Assembly (NCBI GenBank): GCA_965199185.1
Contig: CBDAQW010000037.1
Span: 124,001 to 188,000, forward strand
DNA length: 64,000 nt
Reading direction: 5' to 3'
DNA from: Endozoicomonas sp965199185
GTDB lineage: Bacteria > Pseudomonadota > Gammaproteobacteria > Pseudomonadales > Endozoicomonadaceae
Part shown: positions 60,755 through 64,000 of the stretch, piece by piece
How the letters are laid out: each line of letters starts with the position of its first letter
Position numbering within the stretch: position 1 is the first letter of the stretch
Translations under genes and position numbers: made by a program
The notes under the pieces: model-generated
What the model saw: the letters and a program-made list of their open reading frames with translations, nothing else
The model's database searches: none
What the model was told of the DNA's origin: nothing

Positions 60755-61945
60755 ATGCTGCCTGAGAACTGGTACGCAGGGTTTCTCTCCCTGTCTGTTT
60801 GGGAAGTTGTCCTGACAACCCTGCTATTAACACATATCACGATTCTGTCCGTGACCATTTATTTGCATCGTTTCAGTGCTCATAATGCCTTGGAGCTGCA
60901 TCCGGCTTTGCAACACTTTTTTCGATTCTGGCTTTGGTTGACGACCAGCATCAATACCAAAGAATGGGTTTCCATTCATCGTAAACATCATGCCCGCTGC
61001 GAAACGGAAGATGATCCTCATAGTCCGGTTCAGAAAGGTTTGAAGAAGGTGCTTTGGGAGGGCGCTGAATTATATCGGGACGAGGCAAAGAATGAAGAGA
61101 CATTGCGCCGTTACGGACAGCGTACCCCTAATGACTGGATAGAAAACCACCTCTATATACCGTTTAAACATGCAGGTATCGCCATAATGTTGATTATTAA
61201 TCTGGCATTATTTGGCGTGATTGGTATAACCGTGTGGGCCATTCAAATGATGTGGATTCCATTTTTCGCCGCTGGAGTCATAAACGGTATTGGTCATCAC
61301 AGCGGTTATCGAAATTTCGAATGCCCGGATGCTGCTCGCAATATTATCCCTTGGGGAATCCTGATTGGTGGTGAAGAGCTTCACAATAATCATCACACTT
61401 ACCCAAATTCCGCCAAGCTTTCTGTAAAGAAATGGGAAATAGACCTGGGTTGGCTATGGATTAATCTGTTCTGCAAACTCAGGCTGGCTAAAGTCAAACA
61501 TAAAAGGCCATTGATACAAACTGACTCAGAGAAGCAGTACATTGATTATGATACGGTTATGGCCATTATTAACAATCGCTTTCAAATTATGGTGCAGTAT
61601 CAGAAGCAGGTGATTATTCCAATGGTCGAGCATGAGCAAAAGAAAGCTGGAGAAACGACCCGTAAGCTTTTCCTTTCTGCCAAGAAGCTACTGGCCAAGG
61701 AAGAGTCTTTGCTGGTTCATAAGCATAGGGAGAAAATCAGTTTAATAATTGATTCAAGCCATGTGCTGGATATTATTTATCAAATGAAACAGGAACTTCA
61801 GGCCATCTGGAAGCAACGTAAAAATCACCATGACCGACTGGAAGCATTAAAACAATGGTGTCATCAGGCTGAAGCGAGTGGAATAAAATCTCTTCAGGAT
61901 TTCTCTGCCATTTTGAAGACCTATACATTGCCTTCATCTGTTTGA
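60755..61945 (+). CDS. Acyl-CoA/fatty acid delta-9-type desaturase
   Basis: The 396-residue membrane enzyme has the three histidine boxes of acyl desaturases: HRFSAH near residue 38, HRKHHAR near 72, and ELHNNHHTYPNS near 205, with four membrane helices. It introduces a cis double bond into acyl chains using di-iron and oxygen, affecting membrane fluidity. About 100 extra residues at the C-terminus are charged and helical (VHKHREKISLIIDSSHVLD) and not part of the catalytic fold, a feature seen in related gammaproteobacterial DesA-type proteins. It is a single-gene unit with its own terminator. Confidence 0.92.
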   Translation: MLPENWYAGFLSLSVWEVVLTTLLLTHITILSVTIYLHRFSAHNALELHPALQHFFRFWLWLTTSINTKEWVSIHRKHHARCETEDDPHSPVQKGLKKVLWEGAELYRDEAKNEETLRRYGQRTPNDWIENHLYIPFKHAGIAIMLIINLALFGVIGITVWAIQMMWIPFFAAGVINGIGHHSGYRNFECPDAARNIIPWGILIGGEELHNNHHTYPNSAKLSVKKWEIDLGWLWINLFCKLRLAKVKHKRPLIQTDSEKQYIDYDTVMAIINNRFQIMVQYQKQVIIPMVEHEQKKAGETTRKLFLSAKKLLAKEESLLVHKHREKISLIIDSSHVLDIIYQMKQELQAIWKQRKNHHDRLEALKQWCHQAEASGIKSLQDFSAILKTYTLPSSV

Positions 61946-61946
61946 T

Positions 61947-61979
61947 AAAAACCTCTCGGACTTTCCGGGAGGGTTTTCT
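61947..61979 (+). terminator. Rho-independent terminator of the desaturase gene
   Basis: AAACCTCTCGG / CCGGGAGGGTTTT stem with a short loop and T-rich end lies immediately after the stop. Confidence 0.85.
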
Positions 61980-62151
61980 TGATTTTCACTGGTTAATACA
62001 AATTAATTACATTTTTTTTACTTTCGGTAATTCCTTTTATTAAATTAATTTATATAATAGCCGTACCCCTGAAATTCCTTGCTGCATTAATACAATCATT
62101 CTGATTTCTGATTACAGCCTGGAAGTCCATATAACAAAGGAGTTGAAGTTA

Positions 62152-62601
62152 ATGAATATGTTTGAAGAAATCCAACATCGCCTGAGCAGTAAGACTCGCA
62201 TTCGTTCCCTGTTTAAAGATGTACACGTTGAAGACCTGGAACGCATTATTTCCCGCATGAAAGGCGTATGCGATGAAAAGCAGGAAGCTCGCGCGAAAGA
62301 CGAAGAAAAGCGTAAAGCCAAGCTGGAAAATGTAGAAGCCATCAAGCAGATCATGGCTGACCGTGGTATTTCCATGGACGATCTGGGTGGTCTCGATTTT
62401 GAAGATGCACCTAAGCGTCGTCGCAATGTACAAAAGTACAACTTCGAATACCAGACTGAAGCCGGTGAGACTGTACAATGGCAAGGCGCTACTACTGGCC
62501 GTCTACCTCGTGATTTCCAAGCTTACCTGGAACGCACTGGCAAGAAGCGTCTGGAATGCGCACTGGAAGAAATTACTAGTGAAGATGCTGAAGAAGCTTG
62601 A
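62152..62601 (+). CDS. H-NS-family nucleoid protein
   Basis: ATG 62152 (MNMFEEIQHRLSS) with AAAGGAG nine bases upstream gives 149 residues. The N-terminal half is a charged coiled coil (LERIISRMKGVCDEKQEARA, DEEKRKAKLENVEAI) for oligomerisation; the C-terminal part (YNFEYQTEAGETVQWQGATT, GRLPRDFQAYL) looks like the AT-hook-like DNA-binding end of H-NS/MvaT relatives. H-NS proteins silence AT-rich transferred DNA, apt for a genome with so many AT-rich and mobile regions. Upstream is a TATAAT at 62053-62058 but no good -35, so the promoter call is weak. Confidence 0.8.
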   Translation: MNMFEEIQHRLSSKTRIRSLFKDVHVEDLERIISRMKGVCDEKQEARAKDEEKRKAKLENVEAIKQIMADRGISMDDLGGLDFEDAPKRRRNVQKYNFEYQTEAGETVQWQGATTGRLPRDFQAYLERTGKKRLECALEEITSEDAEEA

Positions 62602-62623
62602 TTCTGTTTCTCAGAATCATTCT

Positions 62624-62653
62624 GAAAAGGGGCTGATGACAGCCCTTTTTTCG
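62624..62653. terminator. Bidirectional terminator between the H-NS-like gene and phoR
   Basis: AAAAGGGGCTG ATGA CAGCCCTTTTTT forms a GC stem with A and T tracts on both sides and serves both convergent genes. Confidence 0.9.
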
Positions 62654-62659
62654 TCTTGA

Positions 62660-63994
62660 TTATTCATGAATCATGGTTCTGGAACTAGTCGTTTTCTCCT
62701 GTGGGAAATGGCAAGTAAACTTACTGCCTTTCCCAGGCAGACTGCTGATGGATATCCGCCCATCATGCCTCAGTAACACATGTTTGACTATCGCCAGCCC
62801 CAGCCCTGTTCCGCCCGTTGAATGGCTGCGACCCTTGTCTACCCGGTAAAATCGCTCTGTCAGTCTTGGGATATGCACTGGGTCGATACCGGTACCATTA
62901 TCCTTAACCAATAAGTGACCGCCTTCCTGATCTTGCCACCAGCGAACCTTAATCTTGCCACCCATGGGGGTGTAACGGACTGCATTAAATACCAGATTGG
63001 CAAAGGCGCTGCGAAGTTCTCCTGCTTCACCGTGAACTATAACGTCATCATTACATTCGAGTTTTATCTGATGCTCAGAACCACCACTTAATGCTTTGGC
63101 GTCATCGATAATACTGGTTAGTAGAGGTTTCAGCTCAACTTTCTGGCGATTTTTGTGTGAGCTGGTGGCTTCCAATTTGGAGAGCAGGAGTAAATCTGAA
63201 ACCAGTGTCTGCATTCTGAATGACTGCTCCTGCATTCTTGTCAGAGCTTTACGCCATACCGGAGGTAAAGTGTCTGTTCCATCATGGAGAGTTTCCAGAT
63301 AACCAGAGATAACCGTCAGTGGCGTTCGCAATTCGTGGGAGACGTTAGCAACAAAGTCTTTACGCATGGTTTCCAGTTGATGCACACGGGTGACATCTCT
63401 GACCAGCATCAGACGGTTATTATCGCCATAAACAGTAATCGCAATTTGTAGTTGCCTGTCATCAGCAGAAACAATGTGTATCGGGTCGCGGTTAAGGCTG
63501 TTTTCAAGATAGTCAATAAATTTAGGGTCACGAACCAGATTTGTCAGTAATTGTCCCTGATCGCGGTCCATTTGCAGCCCAAGCAAGTCTTCCGCCGCCC
63601 GGTTCCACCATTCAAGCGTTCCCTGTTTATCAGCCATCACAACGCCATCATTCAGCGCTGCGGTGGATTCCTGAATACGCTCAATGACACTGGCGAGTCG
63701 CTGTCTTGAACGGCTCTGGCGTCGCTGAATTCGATAGATGCCATCAAAAATATCACCCCAAATGCCAGTGCTTTCTGGCGGTTCGAGTTCTTTGTTGGCA
63801 GATTCTTCAATCCAGCCAAGGAGGCGGTTGAGCTGACGATGATTCCATAGGGTGTAAGTAATCGAACCAATAAACAGTCCGGGAAATGGCTTTCCGAAAA
63901 TCCAGCCACCAAAAAAACCCAGAGCCATTAAGATAGTGAATACTCGCCCAGTCGCCATCGAACGATTTGATGATGTCACGGTAATCCCAGTCAA
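62660..63994 (-). CDS. phoR: Phosphate regulon sensor histidine kinase PhoR
   Basis: The visible frame starts at TTG 63994 and is open to the window edge, so the true start is uncertain; ATG 63958 is another choice. Two short membrane segments near the N-terminus (VFTILMALGFFGGWIFGK, FPGLFIGSITYTLW) precede a PAS domain (LNDGVVMADKQGTLEWWNRA), phospho-histidine box FVANVSHELRTPLTVISGYL near residue 215, N box FANLVFNAVRYTPMGG and GGTGLGLAIVKHVL. PhoR senses phosphate status through the Pst transporter and controls PhoB, whose gene would be expected just outside the window. Confidence 0.93.
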   Translation of the reverse strand: MTGITVTSSNRSMATGRVFTILMALGFFGGWIFGKPFPGLFIGSITYTLWNHRQLNRLLGWIEESANKELEPPESTGIWGDIFDGIYRIQRRQSRSRQRLASVIERIQESTAALNDGVVMADKQGTLEWWNRAAEDLLGLQMDRDQGQLLTNLVRDPKFIDYLENSLNRDPIHIVSADDRQLQIAITVYGDNNRLMLVRDVTRVHQLETMRKDFVANVSHELRTPLTVISGYLETLHDGTDTLPPVWRKALTRMQEQSFRMQTLVSDLLLLSKLEATSSHKNRQKVELKPLLTSIIDDAKALSGGSEHQIKLECNDDVIVHGEAGELRSAFANLVFNAVRYTPMGGKIKVRWWQDQEGGHLLVKDNGTGIDPVHIPRLTERFYRVDKGRSHSTGGTGLGLAIVKHVLLRHDGRISISSLPGKGSKFTCHFPQEKTTSSRTMIHE

Positions 63995-64000
63995 GCTAGT

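Overview
The window looks like the chromosome of a marine, probably host-associated gammaproteobacterium, close to Oceanospirillales and plausibly Endozoicomonas. This is inferred from gene content and order: sfsA-dksA-gluQ-cbrX-cbrA-cbrB, the yeaG-yeaH-ycgB trio, potGHI, hemB, an H-NS-like protein and phoR. Insertion sequences, transposase fragments, MITE-like repeats and broken genes are unusually common. No rRNA, tRNA or CRISPR array was seen.

Layout. Bases 1-540 hold the end of a VapC-like toxin gene and a transposase remnant. Bases 717-10352 (minus strand) form a surface-polysaccharide cluster: ugd, Wzx-type flippase, CapA-like protein, TupA-like ATP-grasp ligase, three glycosyltransferases, Wzy-type polymerase and a sugar epimerase with a 3' frameshift. 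Bases 10580-20061 are a graveyard of defence and mobile genes. It contains a RelE-type toxin gene split by an IS630 element beside an intact putative antitoxin, two ISAs1-family elements (one inside a decayed type I restriction hsdS, with a 10-bp target duplication), a GIY-YIG gene embedded in its own repeat, a frameshifted RhuM gene, short MotA/MotB-like scraps resembling Zorya zorA/zorB, and an SNF2 helicase lacking its DEAH-box region. An AAA/DUF4143 ATPase and an IS605-type element (tnpA/tnpB) follow.

Bases 23700-34551 are mostly core genes: the split ThrE-type exporter yjjP/yjjB, sfsA, dksA, gluQ and the cbrX-cbrA-cbrB sensory system, with two unknown secreted proteins and a transposase relic between them. 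Bases 34800-42871 contain an unknown membrane protein, a coiled-coil gene pair, a TMEM64/DedA-oxidoreductase fusion, hemB, and an unknown secreted-protein gene cleanly split by the second IS630 copy.

Bases 43017-64000 are metabolic and regulatory: polyamine transporter genes potG-potH-potI without a nearby binding protein, an Lrp-type regulator, a PilZ protein, and a branched-chain amino acid operon (leucine-type dehydrogenase plus E1-alpha, E1-beta and E2 of a 2-oxoacid dehydrogenase). Next come an AlkB-like monooxygenase flanked by two paralogous secreted zinc-ribbon proteins, the PrkA/YeaH/SpoVR stress operon, a fatty-acid desaturase, an H-NS-like protein and the phosphate sensor PhoR.

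The least described items are the MITE families at 42880-43020 (with relatives at 23554 and 40544) and at 34634/60524, the secreted zinc-ribbon paralogs around the AlkB-like gene (one with a 9-A tract at its start), the coiled-coil pair at 35370-37189, and the decayed defence island.
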